A stretch of DNA of 64,000 bases from positions 13,806,265 to 13,870,264 of the forward strand of contig NC_080058.1 of the NCBI RefSeq assembly GCF_026212465.1, written 5' to 3'. Shown one piece after another: positions 33,991 to 46,589 of the stretch. Source of the stretch: Amaranthus tricolor. Its lineage: Eukaryota; Streptophyta; Magnoliopsida; Caryophyllales; Amaranthaceae. Position 1 is the stretch's first letter. Each line of letters opens with the position of its first letter. The notes under the pieces were generated by a model. That model was not told the DNA's origin and ran no database searches. It worked only from the letters and a program-made list of their open reading frames with translations. A program made the translations under genes and the position numbers.

Positions 33991-35003
33991 TGGCGCCTTG
34001 CATTTGCTCTAACGTTTATATTTTCATAATATAACCCTTAAGCTTCTGTTTCATTCTTCAAAACAAACGCTCAAAACAAACGCACACACAGCAGTTCTTC
34101 AAACATACGCACAGCAGTTCTTCTGTTTCATTCATAAACTATAATTCTTCAAACTTCATCTTCTTCAAACATCATCGAACATTATCAAACTTTCCAGAAT
34201 TCTTCAAACCCTTAATCTTCTTCAAACATCGAACATCATCATCTTCTTCAAACAGCCGTTCCATTCCAGAATTTTCTCAAACTTCTCTTGTTCATTATCA
34301 AACTTCAAACATCGAACATTCTTCAAACTTCAAACTTCATTATCGAACATTCTTATATTGTTCTTCAAGGTATTATTTTTTCAAGCTTAATTTAAATTCT
34401 TCAACTTCATTATGTTTTAGGGATTTAGTTTTTTTATACTAATTTTTTTTCATTGTATAGGTTATACTAACCCACCAAAACCCACGAAATTCAAGGTATC
34501 ATTTTCATTTTGATTTTGTAAGTTAGGTTTAAATTTGTCATACTTTATGAATGTATATGTTGTTGTTGTTTTTAAGTTTTAAATTTATCATATATATCAT
34601 GGTTTGTTATATTTTTAAGTAGTTTCTTCATTTTATTTATCAATGTGTGTGTTTTTTATGTTTTAAATTTATCATAATTTATTTCTAGTTTGTAAATTAG
34701 GTTTAATTAGCGTTGTTTATGGTTAAATGAATGAATGAGTTGTTGATATGAATGTTAATTAGTTGTCCAAGTTTATGAATGTGATTTTATTTTTATTTTT
34801 TTTATCTGAATATTATTAATTATAGTTACTATAATAAACATCATTTGGATAGTGTTAAATGAACATTGTGTTATTATTTGGATTAATTAGTGTTAAATGA
34901 ATGATTATTACTTAATTTTGTGGTTATTTAGAGTTCGTTAAGTATATATGTTTAAAAGTTGTGTATTAATTTTGTTTTGAATCAATTAATCACACTAATT
35001 AGG

Positions 35004-38000
35004 ATGACAAACGATTGTTCTTGGATGTATGGAAGCATTGAATCGTCGGAATTTATTGATGGCGTATTAGAATTTTGTAGTATTGCGGTTGAACATCAAG
35101 TTAGGACGGGGGGAGTTGGTTTTTATTGCCCATGTGTCAGTTGTGGCAATGTATCAAAGGTAGATAGTGTTGATATCCTTAGGGAGCACATACTTCGACG
35201 TGAGTTTAGGCCTCAATATCATGTTTGGGTTTGGCATGGTGAGGAGGGAGTTTACAAAGAGAAAAGTGTTGTTGAGGACGTCAATAATGTGGCCGATGTC
35301 AATGAGGATGTAGTAGATCATGTTGATGGGTATGAGACAGATGAAGAGAATGTCGATAAGGATGTGGATCGTGTTGATGAGATGATGGAGGGAGTCGAGG
35401 ATGAGTTAGGAAAACGTCCTCGTGTTTTTGACTTGTTGACAGAGGCTTCTCAAAAGCCTTTGTACCCTGGATGTACAAAGTTCACCAAACTAACAGCAGT
35501 GTTGACAATTTTCAACATTAAGTCAAAGTTCAATTGGAGTGACGCTAGTTTCACAATGTTATTAGAAGCGTTAGGTGAGTTGCTTCCTGTGGGAAATGAA
35601 CTTCCAAAGTCGACATATTATGCCAAAAAGCTCATGTGTCCTTTCGGCTTAGAGTACCAGAAGATTCATGCGTGTCCGAATGATTGTGTGTTGTATCGGA
35701 ATGAAAACGAGAACTTAGAAGAGTTTCCTAGGTGTGGGTTATCAATCTATAAGCGTAAAGGGGCTCGGGATGCTAAAGGGCCCCCGACTAAGGTATTGTG
35801 GTATCTTCCAATAATACCTAGATTCAAGCGCTTGTTTTCTATAAAGAAAGATGCGTTAAATTTGAGGTGGCATGCAGATAGGGTGAAGAAAGGTCACTTG
35901 CTCACACATCCATCTGATTCTCCAGAGTGGAAGAGTATTGATAGGTTGCATAAGACTTTTGGGGATGAGGTTCGTAATTTAAGGCTCGGACTGTGTACGG
36001 ATGGAATGAACCCATTCGGCAATCTTAGTTCTTAACATAGTACTTGGCCGGTACTTTTAGTGATCTATAATTTGCCACCTTGGTTGTGTATGAAGCGTAA
36101 GTACATAATGCTTTTGCTTCTTATCTCGGGTCCTAAACAACCTGGCAATGACATAGATGCGTATCTTGCACCTCTCGTTGAGGATTTGAGAAAGATGTGG
36201 GATGAAGGCGTTTCAGTGTTTGATGCATATGCTAATGAGGAGTTCACCTTGCGTGCAATGCTTTTATGCACCGTTAATGATTTTCCGGCATATGGCAACT
36301 TATCGGGGTATAAGAACAAAGGGAAGAAAGCATGCCCGATATGTATCGATGACATGGAATCCACGTGGATTCCTAAGTGCAAACACGTATTCATGCACCA
36401 TCGAAAGTTCCTCCCACGAGACCACCAATATCGTAAGAAGAAGAAGTTGTTCAATGGGGAGGTTGAGGACCGTGTAGCTCGTCGACCGTTGACCGGTTAT
36501 GAGGTTTATGAACAGGTTAAGGGAGTTGAGACTGTATTTGGTAAAACGGGGCAAGTGCAAGGAGGTGAAGGCCGATTATGGAAAAAAGAATCAATCTTTT
36601 GGAAGCTTCCATATTGGAGAGATCTACAGGTTAGGCATTGTCTTGACGTTATGCATATAGAGAAAAATGTATGCGATGCCATACTCGGGACTCTCATGAA
36701 CATTCCGGGTAAGACAAAAGATGTTAGGGCCGTGCGAGATTGGTTTGAATGTAAGGGTCTTCGTCCGGAGTTGTGGGCACATGTTAAGGTGAGTAAGAAA
36801 AGAAATAGAGCTGATGATGAAGTTGGTGGCAGTAAGAAGAAGATGCTTAATGACAAAGTTTATTTTCCTCTAGCTTGCTACACATTGTCTAAAGCAGAGA
36901 AGCGGACATTTTGTGAGTGTTTGTATGGCATTAAGGTTCCGTCTGGGTACTCATCCAACATGAAGAGATTTGTTAGCCTAAATGGTGAGCTGAAGTTGGG
37001 AAGCATGAAATCTCACGATTGCCATGTAATGATGCAAGTGTTCTTACCAATTGCAATCCGTGGAATACTGCCAAAACATGTGAGATATGCTATTACCGAG
37101 CTATGTTCGTTCTTCAACACAATTTGTAGTAAAGTTCTTGATCCCTTTAAACTTGATGCACTTCAACTCGACGTGATTGTAACTTTATGCAAGTTTGAGA
37201 TGTATTTTCCACCTTCTTTCTTTGACATAATGGTTCATCTTATTGTCCATCTCGTTCGTGAGATCAAACTTTTGGGTCCAGTTTTTTTAAGGTGGTGTTA
37301 TCCTTTTGAAAGACACATGGGTGTTTTACAAAACAAGGTGAGGAATCCAGCACAACCCGAGGGGAGTATGATTCAAGGCACTGTGAGCGATGAGATTAGT
37401 AACTTTATAGCCGAGTATTTGGCCATGGCAAAGACTATTGGACTTCCCACCTCTAAACATGAAGGAAGGCTTGAGGGAAAAGGAACAATTGGCTCCAAAT
37501 CGGTCACACCTCCTCGAGAAAGCCTTCTACAAGCACACTTGTATGTGTTGCATCATATTCCGGAAGTTCATCCTTTTTTAAGTGAGCATTTTGATATATT
37601 GCGCGCAAAACATCCTTCTAAAGGGGATAGGGCATTGATGCAGTTGCATAACAAGACGTTTATTAATTGGTTTCATAATCGAGTAATATGCGAAGAACTC
37701 AAGGGTGTATCCAAAATTGTTAAGTGGTTAGCTTTTGGTCCTCGTGATGATGTCAACAAATATGAGGGTTACGATGTCAATGGCTTCACATTTTGGACTG
37801 AGGGTCAAGACAAGAAGTCATCGTATCTATAGAATAGTGGGGTTTCTATTTTGGCGTCATCTACATTTTACGCGAGTGCGAAGGATCAAGCGCCGGTTGA
37901 TGCTAAATTGGTATACTACGGGCGGGTACATGAAATATGGGAGCTTGACTACTCTACTTTCAATATTGGTCTTTTCAAATGTAAGTGGGTAGATAATAAT

Positions 38001-38030
38001 CGACGATGCATAAAAAATGACGACCCTTGA
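35004..38030 (+). pseudogene. CACTA transposase (TNP2/Transposase_21 family) with two in-frame stops
   Basis: One continuous frame of 1008 codons starts at ATG 35004, which follows an acceptor-like TAATTAG. Domains: transposase-associated N-terminus at residues 5-90 (SWMYGS, CPCVSCGN, YHVWVWHGE), an acidic linker at residues 95-145, and TNP2 core at about 287-560 (RWHADRV, FPAYGNLSGYK, KACPICIDD, CLDVMHIEKNV). A DUF4218 part follows at about 700-800 (SFFNTICSKVL, RWCYPFERHMG), then the first part of DUF4216 at about 915-1005 (EGYDVNGFTFW, GRVHEIWELDY). Stops are TAA at 36033 and TAG at 37830, the latter where Gln is usual before NSGV. DUF4216 is cut short where the 169-bp array begins. Absent the stops it would be near full length, so decay is recent. 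Confidence 0.88.
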
Positions 38031-39665
38031 TTATAATAGTCAGGTATATGAAATTAGAAGTTAAGTTGCGATTTTATGGGTTTTTAAGCGTTTTTGTCAA
38101 TTTCGCGCGTAAAGTAGGTCAAACATGGTTTGTTTTGCACGAAACTTGGCACACAACACTATTTGGAATATATTATTGTGTTGAAATGGTTATACTTGAT
38201 AATAATAGTCATATGCTAGAAATTAGAAGTTAAGTTGCGATTTTATGGGTTTTTAAGCGTTTTTGTCAATTTCGCGCGTAAAGTAGGTCAAACATGGTCT
38301 GTTATGCACGAAACTTGGCACACAACACTATTTGGCATATATTATTGTTTTGAAATGGTTAGAATTGATAATAATAGTCAAATGCTAGAAATTAGAAGTT
38401 AAGTTGCGATTTTATGCGTTTTTAGGCGTTTTTGTCAATTTCGCGCGTAAAGTACTCAAACTTGGTTTGTTATGCACGAAACTTGGCACACAACACTATT
38501 TGGCATATATTATTGTGTTGAAATGGTTAGAATTGATAATAATAGTCATATGCTAGAAATTAGAAGTTAAGTTGCGATTTTATGCGTTTTTAAGCGTTTT
38601 TGTCAATTCCGCGCGTAAAGTACTTAAACTTGGTTTTGATGCGAAACCGGGGCTGATTAAGGCCTTGGTTATGCAAGGATTAATGTTGTGCGTAAGCTTT
38701 GATTAATGACACAGTCAAAAACTACAAATGATCATGAAAAGAACACAAAACAACCACAAACACTTAAACAAAATTCTGATCTAGCAAACTGTCGACCAGC
38801 CCTCCTTCGGCTCAGCTTCTAGGAGTCCACGGGGATTGTTAGAATGGTTTTAGGACCTTGATAGCTAGATCCAAGTACCAAGATTCCATTTCCACTTTAG
38901 CCTAGGTCCTGGATGCATAGGTTTGGTCTCCACGTGTCGTGCAAGGTGGTCTGGTCACTAGTTTGATGCTGTCAATTTCGCGTTTTTATTTGTCAATTTC
39001 GCGCGTAAAGTAGGTCAAACATGGTTTGTTATGCACGAAACTTGGCACACAACACTATTTGGCATATATTATTGTGTTGAAATGTTTATACTTGATAATA
39101 ATAGTCATATGCTAGAAATTAGAAGTTAAGTTGCGATTTTATGGGTTTTTAAGCGTTTTTGTCAATTTCGCGCGTAAAGTAGGTCAAACATGGTTTGTTA
39201 TGCACGAAACTTGGCACACAACACTATTTGGCATATATTATTGTGTTGAAATGGTTAGAATTGATAATAATAGTCATATGCTAGAAATTAGAAGTTAAGT
39301 TGCGATTTTATGCGTTTTTAAGCGGTTTTGTCAATTTCGCGCGTAAAGTACTCAAACTTGGTTTGTTATGCACGAAACTTGGCACACAACACTATTTGGC
39401 ATATATTATTGTGTTGAAATGGTTAGAATTGATAATAATAGTCATATGCTAGAAATTAGAAGTTAAGTTGCGATTTTATGCGTTTTTAAGCGTTTTTGTC
39501 AATTCCGCGCGTACAGTAGCTCAAACTTTGTTTGTTTTGCACGAAACTTGGCACACAACACTATTTGGTATATATTATTGTGTAGAAGTTAATTGAAAAT
39601 CATAGTCATATTCTAGAAGTTATGTGTTAAGTTGCGATTTTATGCGTTTTTAACCGTTTTTGACA
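38030..39665. repeat. 169-bp tandem array inside the CACTA element
   Basis: The landmark TTAAGTTGCG starts at 38061, 38230, 38399, 38567, 39126, 39295, 39463 and 39627. The steps are 169, 169, 168, then a gap, then 169, 168 and 164 bp. Units share TTTCGCGCGTAAAGTA, GCACGAAACTTGGCACACAA and TATATTATTGTGTTGAAATG. Units are very alike, the last is the most diverged. One unit is broken by an unrelated 0.33-kb insert. Confidence 0.93.
38643..38961. other. Unrelated insert within the 169-bp array
   Basis: About 320 bp with no similarity to the array unit, richer in GC than its surroundings. TTTGATGC occurs at both edges (38635-38642 and 38962-38969), which could be an 8-bp target duplication or chance similarity to the unit. 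No inverted termini and no ORF are evident. Confidence 0.55.
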
Positions 39666-39686
39666 CTAACTTCTATTTTCTCTTAG

Positions 39687-39987
39687 TGCTTTCAACAACC
39701 TCCTTCTTCCGTTGACTGCGGCTACTACGCGCTGAAGTTTATGGACGATATTATAAATTCCGTGAAGGAATTTGGAGTCGAAAATATAGATGCCGTAAGT
39801 ATTTGTTACGTTCTTAATTAAATATATTATTGGTAAAATCTAATGTTTCTATATTAATAGCTTTTATTTTAATATTATAATATAGGTTTTAAACGACATT
39901 CTGAGGGAAACACGCGCTTTGAGAAGTGAAGAGATGCGCGAATTAAAAGACAAGATTGCCGTGTATCTTGCTAATATTTGTCCTTGA
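39687..39987 (+). pseudogene. ULP1/SUMO-protease (C48) C-terminal fragment
   Basis: Two exons, 39687-39794 and 39886-39987, joined by a GT-AG intron in phase. The first carries CFQQPPSSVDCGYYALKFM, the C48 cysteine-protease active-site region (oxyanion Gln, then Asp-Cys-Gly). The second is a charged helix ending in VYLANICP and TGA at 39985. The upstream half with the catalytic His and Asp is absent, and the tandem array occupies its place. ULP1-like domains are frequent passengers of plant CACTA and MULE elements. Alone this fragment cannot be an active protease. Confidence 0.8.
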
Positions 39988-40214
39988 TAAATTGTAATTA
40001 GTATTGATTATTTTTTATAGTTTATTTAATTAATGTATATATATATATATGTACGTACATATTATATTATATATATATACGAGCGAGAGTTTATTATTAC
40101 AAAGAGATTAATGTTGATTATCTGTGATTATCATTGGATTAATCACTGTTATTACATTGTAATATTATTGCATTATTATAAGGATTAAACGGAAAAAGAA
40201 AAAAAAAAAAAAAG

Positions 40215-40465
40215 ACACTTATTGCTGCGGTTTTACCACTGACCGCAGCAAATAACACCCATTATTTGCTGCGGTTTTAGCCCATGACCGCAGCAAATAA
40301 CACCCATTATTTGCTGCGGTTTTAGCCCATGACCGCAGTAAATAATGCCCTTATTTGCTGCGGTTTTGAACCGCAGCATTTAAAGTAGGACATTTTGCTG
40401 CTATCACTATTGCTGGGGGCCAAAACCGCAGCAAATAATGGCAAAAAAATCGCAGCAAACGAGGT
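40215..40465. repeat. CACTA right subterminal inverted-repeat hairpins
   Basis: Repeated TTGCTGCGGTTTTAG...GACCGCAGCAAATAA units, two of them nearly identical in tandem (about 40262-40345), followed by shorter AACCGCAGCA pieces up to the terminus. Confidence 0.88.
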
Positions 40466-40859
40466 TTTTTCCACTAGTGAATTGATGAAAATATGTTTCT
40501 GAAATCTAATGAAATTCAGCATCGTGTTAATAATTTATATTGAGTTGCAACAATAAAATCTTACTAAAATTAGTAAAAGAATAATTAGCGAATTGGAGCT
40601 TTAAAATTGGGCACTTGTGCTAATTACGGCCAATGTGTTTATTTTTTAAGGATGTCATTCGCAAAATTGCGCAATATTAAAGCTCTGATTCGGAAATCAT
40701 TCTTTGTAAAATTACGAACTATATGTTTATTTTATATATCATTTGTTAAAGAAGGGCTTTGTTGAAAACTACTACGATTGGTACCTCCATATATGTTCTG
40801 AAAGTGCAACAATAAATGTGTTGGCTCCGGTAGAGCAACAACAAAACACAGTTCAAAAT

Positions 40860-41938
40860 CCGTAAGCACAAATGGTGTACGATGCAGCCACGAGTAATTT
40901 TCCTGATACACATCATCATTTTCTACCTCATTGTGATGCTGTTGTCGCTAATGTACCACACTCGCCCTTACATATTGAAGAAGATCTGAATCCTTAATCA
41001 AGACAGTTCTTTGAAATGTTAAAAGCCGCCAACTTACCTCTGTACCCTGGTTGTGAAAATCTTACTCAGATGACGATAATAGGAAGGATAGCGAGTCTGA
41101 AGAAGGACTTTCGTATTCCTGAGATACTTTATGATGAAATCTGTCAATTGATTATGAAGAGTTGCCAAAAGATAATCGGATGACATCTAGTTTATATGAT
41201 ACAAAGAAACAAATTTCGGCTTTGGATTGCCGATGAAGAAGATTGACTGTTAATTAATGGATGTATGATTTATTAGGGCCCCACAGCGAGTATGACACAA
41301 TAAGATGATTGTGAGGTTTCTAGATGGATAACAAATAAGACCCCTAGAAAGCGGTTTCACTACTTTCCTCTCGGTCCTAGGCTATAACGGTTGTATGCTT
41401 CTGTGACTACTACCAGTCACATGAGGTGGCATGCGGAGCACCATTCAGATGATGGAGAGTTGTGTTACCCCTCAGACAGTGAAGCCTGGTTGACATTCAA
41501 CACGACCCATACGGATTTTTCTAGGGAGACAAGAAATGTGAGAGTAGGGTTGTGTAAAGATGGTTTCAATCCATTTGGGAACTTGGGACAACAATATTGT
41601 CTTGTATATGTTCGTGAAGAAACAATATATGTTCTTAATAGTGATCGTCCCGAGTCCCAGCAATCCAAAACATAAGATTGTCTTGTATCTACAGCCATTG
41701 ATACACGAGTTGCAGCTGTTGTGGGAAGATAGGATCCAAACATTTGACGTATCTAAGAGAGAGAACTTTTAGCTTCGTGCGACTTTAATGTGGATAATCA
41801 ATGACTTTCCAGCTTATTCGATGATGTCGGGGTGGAGTATTTCTGGCGTGCACGCTTGTCCGTACTGTATGGATGATTCCAAAGCCGTCTATCTAAGACA
41901 CAGCAGAAAAGTGAGTTGGTTTGACTCATATAGGAGAT
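40860..41938 (+). pseudogene. CACTA copy B TNP2-type transposase, 5' half
   Basis: Family blocks appear in order with several stops and frame changes: LYPGCENLTQM with IIGRIASLKKDFRIPE (about 41040), SHMRWHAEHH (about 41415), VRVGLCKDGFNPFGNLG (about 41540), LQPLIHELQLLWEDRIQTFD (about 41690), and INDFPAYSMMSGWSISGVHACPYCMDD at about 41795-41875. It breaks off at SWFDSYRR, where an Athila retrotransposon inserted after the target GAGAT (41934-41938). It belongs to a TNP2 lineage different from that of the CACTA at 33677-40479. Confidence 0.82.
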
Positions 41939-43495
41939 TGATAGCAAGATTTTCACAGTCGTCTATGCTAAACCTTGAACCAAATAATACTTATAACAAC
42001 CTACGCACTACACAAGTATAGTGGGGTAGGGGATAGAACCATGAGGACAAGGTTAACAATAAACTCTGCGTCGCAACATAACTAGTTTTTGTAGGGTGGA
42101 GAGCATCTAAAACTAATGACGGAAATAACAAGCGATTAACAATATAAATCAAAGGGGAGAAAAAGGGGTTGAGATTAGATTCACCCTAGGAAGGCGATCT
42201 TAAAAGAGCATATATTGGGTAAGAGGAAATCAAACAATAACTAGTCTAGATACCCAAGAGTACAAGAGGAAGTTGGTGATTCCAGAAATCACAACGAACG
42301 ACCTATAATCGCCCTATGTCTCTGGAGGAGTTGCAGGACAAGATTCGCATTGGGTTTCAAGAACTAATCATTATCATCTTTTCCCTAATCCTAAACAATA
42401 AAGAGCATAAACATTCCTAGGGTTTCACTAGTCAATCCCCAAGGAGAACTACTCACACATGATTGAAATATAGGAAACAATGATAATCAATAGAACAAAA
42501 ACCATAGATAATAGTGATCAAAAGAAACCAACAATAGTAAAAGTAATGTAGAAACTATTTTAGATGAGCAATAAATATAAGGCAAGACAATAAATGCAAT
42601 AAATGAACTCAAAGTAAATGCATTAAATGAACTCGAAGCAATGAGGAGATTGATACTTACAACCAAATGTTGATGCTACAATTAGGAGGTGCCAAAGATT
42701 TAATAATCAAGATTGAAATCCAAACTAGAAAGTAAAGACTTGAAATAAAAGATTGAGATGATAAAACTATGATAAACTAGGGTTTTTACTTAAAAATCTA
42801 AGTAATAAAGCTATATTAGAGAATGTATTAGGGCTTGCTCCCCTTGTTTCTACATAAAGTGGGGTATTTATACCCTCTAAGTAAAGGAAATTCAAATGCC
42901 CAAAAATGCCCTTGAGTTTGGCTTGAGAAGAAATATGGTTCCCGCAGAAAATAGGTCAATTCGCCCGATCTAGATGTTTGAATAATTTGAGGAACTTTCT
43001 CTGTGGTTGGTTCGCCAGAATGAAAGGTCCATTCGGTCGAATGGGACCATTCGCCCGAACGGTGTGTCATTCGCCTATTCCAGCAGCTTTGGTGAATCTT
43101 TTTTGAGAAAACAGGGGCTATTCGACCGAATGTCTTATCCATTTGGCCGAATGGAGCTTGAATAGACAATTTCAGCTTCTTTTTTCTCTTAACTTGAGCA
43201 AGATCCACACCAATTTTTTGAATGGTGTCTTGGTTAACCTAAATGGAGTAACAACTAGTGATTAGAGGCTTCCAAGCTCGGTGTGTTCTCCGGGGAAGTC
43301 TTCGATATGCGTGCCAACGTCTCACAATGTATTGATGTTGACCTTGTTGTCTTCGAATCTCCTGAAATAACCACAAAAGAACCCCAAAGACAAGAACAAG
43401 GTAAAATTCGTGCGTAATGTGCATAATAACGATTGAAAAGCATAAAACTTGGCACAATAAAGCGGTAGTAAACGTGTTCGTAAATGAGCACATCA
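41939..43495 (-). repeat. Athila 3' LTR
   Basis: 1557 bp, TG...CA. It matches 60146-61733 throughout with scattered substitutions and two length differences near 42955 and 43030, both in the ATTCG palindrome zone. The purine-rich TTGGGAGAAG just outside it on the minus strand is the likely polypurine tract. Confidence 0.9.
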
Positions 43496-45227
43496 ACTTC
43501 TCCCAAGCTAGACCGTTGCTAGTCCCTAGCAAACCAACCATCATGACAACGAGAGAACTCAAGGCAAAAAAAATTTGAAGCAAAAAGAAACAAGGTGAGC
43601 AGAAACTAAACACTACAAGCTGTGTGTGTGCAAACTCTTTCTTAGCCATAGGTGTGCAAGTACAATGGGTTCAGGAGAGCATAATACCAAGAAGAACAAC
43701 GCTTTCCACAGACTTGAGATCATAAGGTAAGCTACAATACAGGCTATGCCACCCACTACCTAGAGAGGTCACAACTCTACGCTTCTGGGGTCATTTCTCA
43801 AAAGATGTGAGAAATATGCAACGACGCTCATGTGTTTGATTATGGTTCGTGTTTCGCTCATAATCATCCAACTAAAGATGAGTCGGGAAGCAAACAAACA
43901 CCATATGTGTAAGTCGCTCATGACAAACCAATAAACACCATATCCAACAACTATTTTTACCCAAAAATCTCATGTAAGCACAATGATCTCCATCATCAAA
44001 CACCATCAAAAAAAAAATTTAAATTTCATCACATGTGTTCCCAAAGCTCATCTCCCAAATGAAATAATAACCTCCTCACTCAAATGAATACATATGTGTA
44101 AGTCTCGATGAAGAATAAGAGGAAGGTCTCCTCACTCACAGAACATGTATGAATAATCTCTACAATAAGCACGAGAAGATGAAGGGGGAAACAACATGAG
44201 CTGGATAAAAAATGAATAGAGTCATACGAAACCAACAACCAATATCATAACCAAAAGCCCACAAATCACTGTGGCACACAACGACCCCACCATAACTAAG
44301 CTATCCTTTGGGTAAAAAGAGGGAACATTTGGCTCATGTGGAGGTTAACTAATGTGGCTACAAAAGAAAAGGAAAAGGCAAAAACTTGGCTTAACCTAAA
44401 GTCAAATTACGTTAAAGGTAGGCTATTTGGCTATGTAGCTTAATTCTAGCGAACGTGTTATCATCTTTGGTCTTAGGAAAAGTCGACTATGCTGGAGAAG
44501 AACCGACACAATACTTAGATCTCCTAAATAGCACTCAAAATTAATGGAACTCGCAAGGAGTCCAAAGAGGCTCAATCCTCACAGGCTAGTCGAAATGTGC
44601 CTCTAAAGGTAGTCATCCAAACCACCAAGCAAGCAAACAAAGATCCCCCAAGTTAAGTGGAAAGCAGTCAATCAACTCAATTCCAAAACAGGCAATGGCT
44701 AGGAAAACACGAGTTTGCATATAACCGTTATATAGTACACAACAGAAGCTTGCTTGTTTGTTTCAGAAGCATATATAAGAAAAAGAAAAGCAAACAAAAA
44801 CAAAAATATATACACTAAAAACTAACAACTTTGGATTTTCAAGCAGGAGCAACAGGTCGTATCGAAAAGTAGGTGAAACAAGTACTCACCTCGATGATTA
44901 TGCAGAAACAACAGCTGGAACTCGTCTCAAGGATGAGAGTGGAAGAACCTGAAAACAACACCAAAAAGCAGAACTAACCAAAAAAGCAACGCAAAACCAC
45001 ACAACAACAATACCAGCAGCCATACAGGGCAAAAGACCGAAAGCCAAACAACAAAATGATGAGTAGAGGACAAAGGATATCTCATAATAGTTGTCATGTC
45101 GGGGGTACCAAGAGGGGGTGGCCATGCTTTCGCCGACCATGTGGGAGCGGTAAGCGAAGTCATACCACGGGTAACCAGCCCGCTCAAAGTTTTGCTCTAG
45201 GTGATCGAGCCGGGCAGTGTGATGGGC
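43496..45227 (-). other. Athila 3' non-coding region
   Basis: Sequence between the env-like frame and the 3' LTR. It begins with CTTCTCCCAAGCTAGACC on the plus strand, a phrase common before Athila LTRs. Frames here on either strand show no domain. Confidence 0.6.
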
Positions 45228-46442
45228 CTAGGCGGTGAGGACTTGGTCAAGTCGGGACTCAATGCGACTTTGGGAGGACATAATCTCAGATTCATCCTCG
45301 GAATCCTCGTCATCCGGTACCGCTGAAGTAGAGGCCCGGGTGCTGCCGCTGAGGCGATCGCGCATAGCGAGGGTCTGAGGACGAGGAGGGGGGTCGACTG
45401 CGTACCTCAGCACATTGCCTTCTATGAGGTAGAAATTGGCAAATTGTAAGAGGGGAGGCAAGTGGTAAGAAGGGAGGGGAATGGTTCGGTCTTTGAGGTA
45501 CCGCCATCGTAGAGGGTCGGTATAGATTTGGTCAGCTCTCACGAGACACTGCTCGTGGAGGGTGGTTTGACTGCAAATCTATCACTAAATTCCACTAGAT
45601 TGATCACTTCTAAGAATTCAGCAATGCGATATACATGCCCTCCTACACATAACTCAGTTTTAACGTCCAGGATGGCTGTGGTGTTCAAAAATTTCCATAG
45701 GGGCATGGGAATGCTAATTGCCGAGTCGGCGTGTGGTGCAAGGTAGCGGTGCAATATGTGCACTTCTTGGTTTCGGACGAGGTGATGGCTAGGAGAAGGG
45801 AACAACGTCTCACGAGCAAATTTGAAAAACATTCGAAGGACGGGGTGGTGCATATCAGAAGCATAAATGTTTCTATTCGCATAAACAAGCCAGCCAACAA
45901 TCTTAGGCCACAACTCAGAAACACGTGCATTGTACGGTTGTTTATTCGGAATAGGTTCATGAGCAAAACCAAATACAGTAAAAAAGGTAGCATAATCAAG
46001 ATAGTAGGTTGTATTCCTTAGCCGGAAGGACAAATGCAGCCTATCCTCGCGTTGGCATCGGCTAAGAGAACTGAGAAACTCTTATGTTAAAAGCTTGTGA
46101 GTGGGGTGCCACATAGTTGCCCAGTTTTGAAGGCCACATGCCGTCAACAGCTCAACAAAATTATCATAAATACCCATACGATGTAAAATTGAAGATCTAA
46201 ATACTGGGTAAAATTGATTTTACGTACTTTAAGCGTTGAAAACGCTCAAACTGCTCCAAAGATGCAAAGACCACCGTTCTATACTCGTCGTCAAACCAAA
46301 GTTCTTGGCCTGGGAGACGTTGTGGATGTTCGGGTTGTGGTTGTGGTTGTGGTTGCTTATCCCTTGCAACCCCTGAGGAGGACCCTTCCCTTTGTGTTCT
46401 AGATCACTTGAATGGCAGTCTCAAGCTCCTACGGGGTCCCAT
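45228..46442 (-). pseudogene. Athila ORF3/env-like reading frame, degenerate
   Basis: Minus-strand frames in order start with MGPRRSLRLPF at 46442. An acidic and Gln/Pro-rich part with PQPQPQPEHPQ follows, then a conserved-looking block at 45539-46033 (TTYYLDYATFFTVFGF, WLVYANRNIY, HYLA-type region), then a Ser/Asp-rich end at 45228-45542. A TGA interrupts soon after the start, another break falls near 46200, and a frame change lies near 45545. The position, between pol and the 3' LTR, and the style fit the Athila ORF1/env-like family. I see no clear signal peptide or membrane segment, so an envelope role is not supported by this copy. Confidence 0.6.
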
Positions 46443-46589
46443 GGTGGTGTATGAGGTGGGTTGGAGGTGAGAGTGGTGAAGGAAGGTGGTGGAGTAGCGG
46501 AGTAAGTTGGGGGTTTGTGAAGGAGAGACTTGTAGTGAGAATGGGATTTTACATGGAGGAGTCGAGTGAAAACGGGGGTATATATAGAA

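Larger units (their letters stand above)
33677..40479 (+). mobile_element. CACTA (En/Spm) DNA transposon, 6.8 kb, complete termini
   Basis: Both ends are CACTAGTGGAAAAAA, inverted, with the 3-bp target duplication AAT at 33674-33676 and 40480-40482. Arrays of hairpin-forming subterminal repeats lie just inside each end. The interior has a leader at about 34020-35003, a transposase frame at 35004-38030 with two stops, a 169-bp tandem array, and a spliced ULP1 protease fragment at 39687-39987. It inserted into the 5' part of CACTA copy B. Confidence 0.92.

Noticed and set aside
38030..39665. Regular repeat array resembling CRISPR
   Set aside because: The whole 169-bp unit repeats without unique spacers, no cas genes are present and the context is a plant transposon.
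37981..39686. Array as a normal intron joining DUF4216 to the ULP1 exon
   Set aside because: A GTAAGT lies at 37981 and an acceptor at 39686, but joining them puts the ULP1 exon out of frame, so the array is better read as replacing deleted coding sequence.
45228..46442. Possible retroviral envelope gene
   Set aside because: The position fits an env-like ORF, but no signal peptide, transmembrane segment or cleavage site is visible and the frame is broken, so only ORF3/env-like is claimed.
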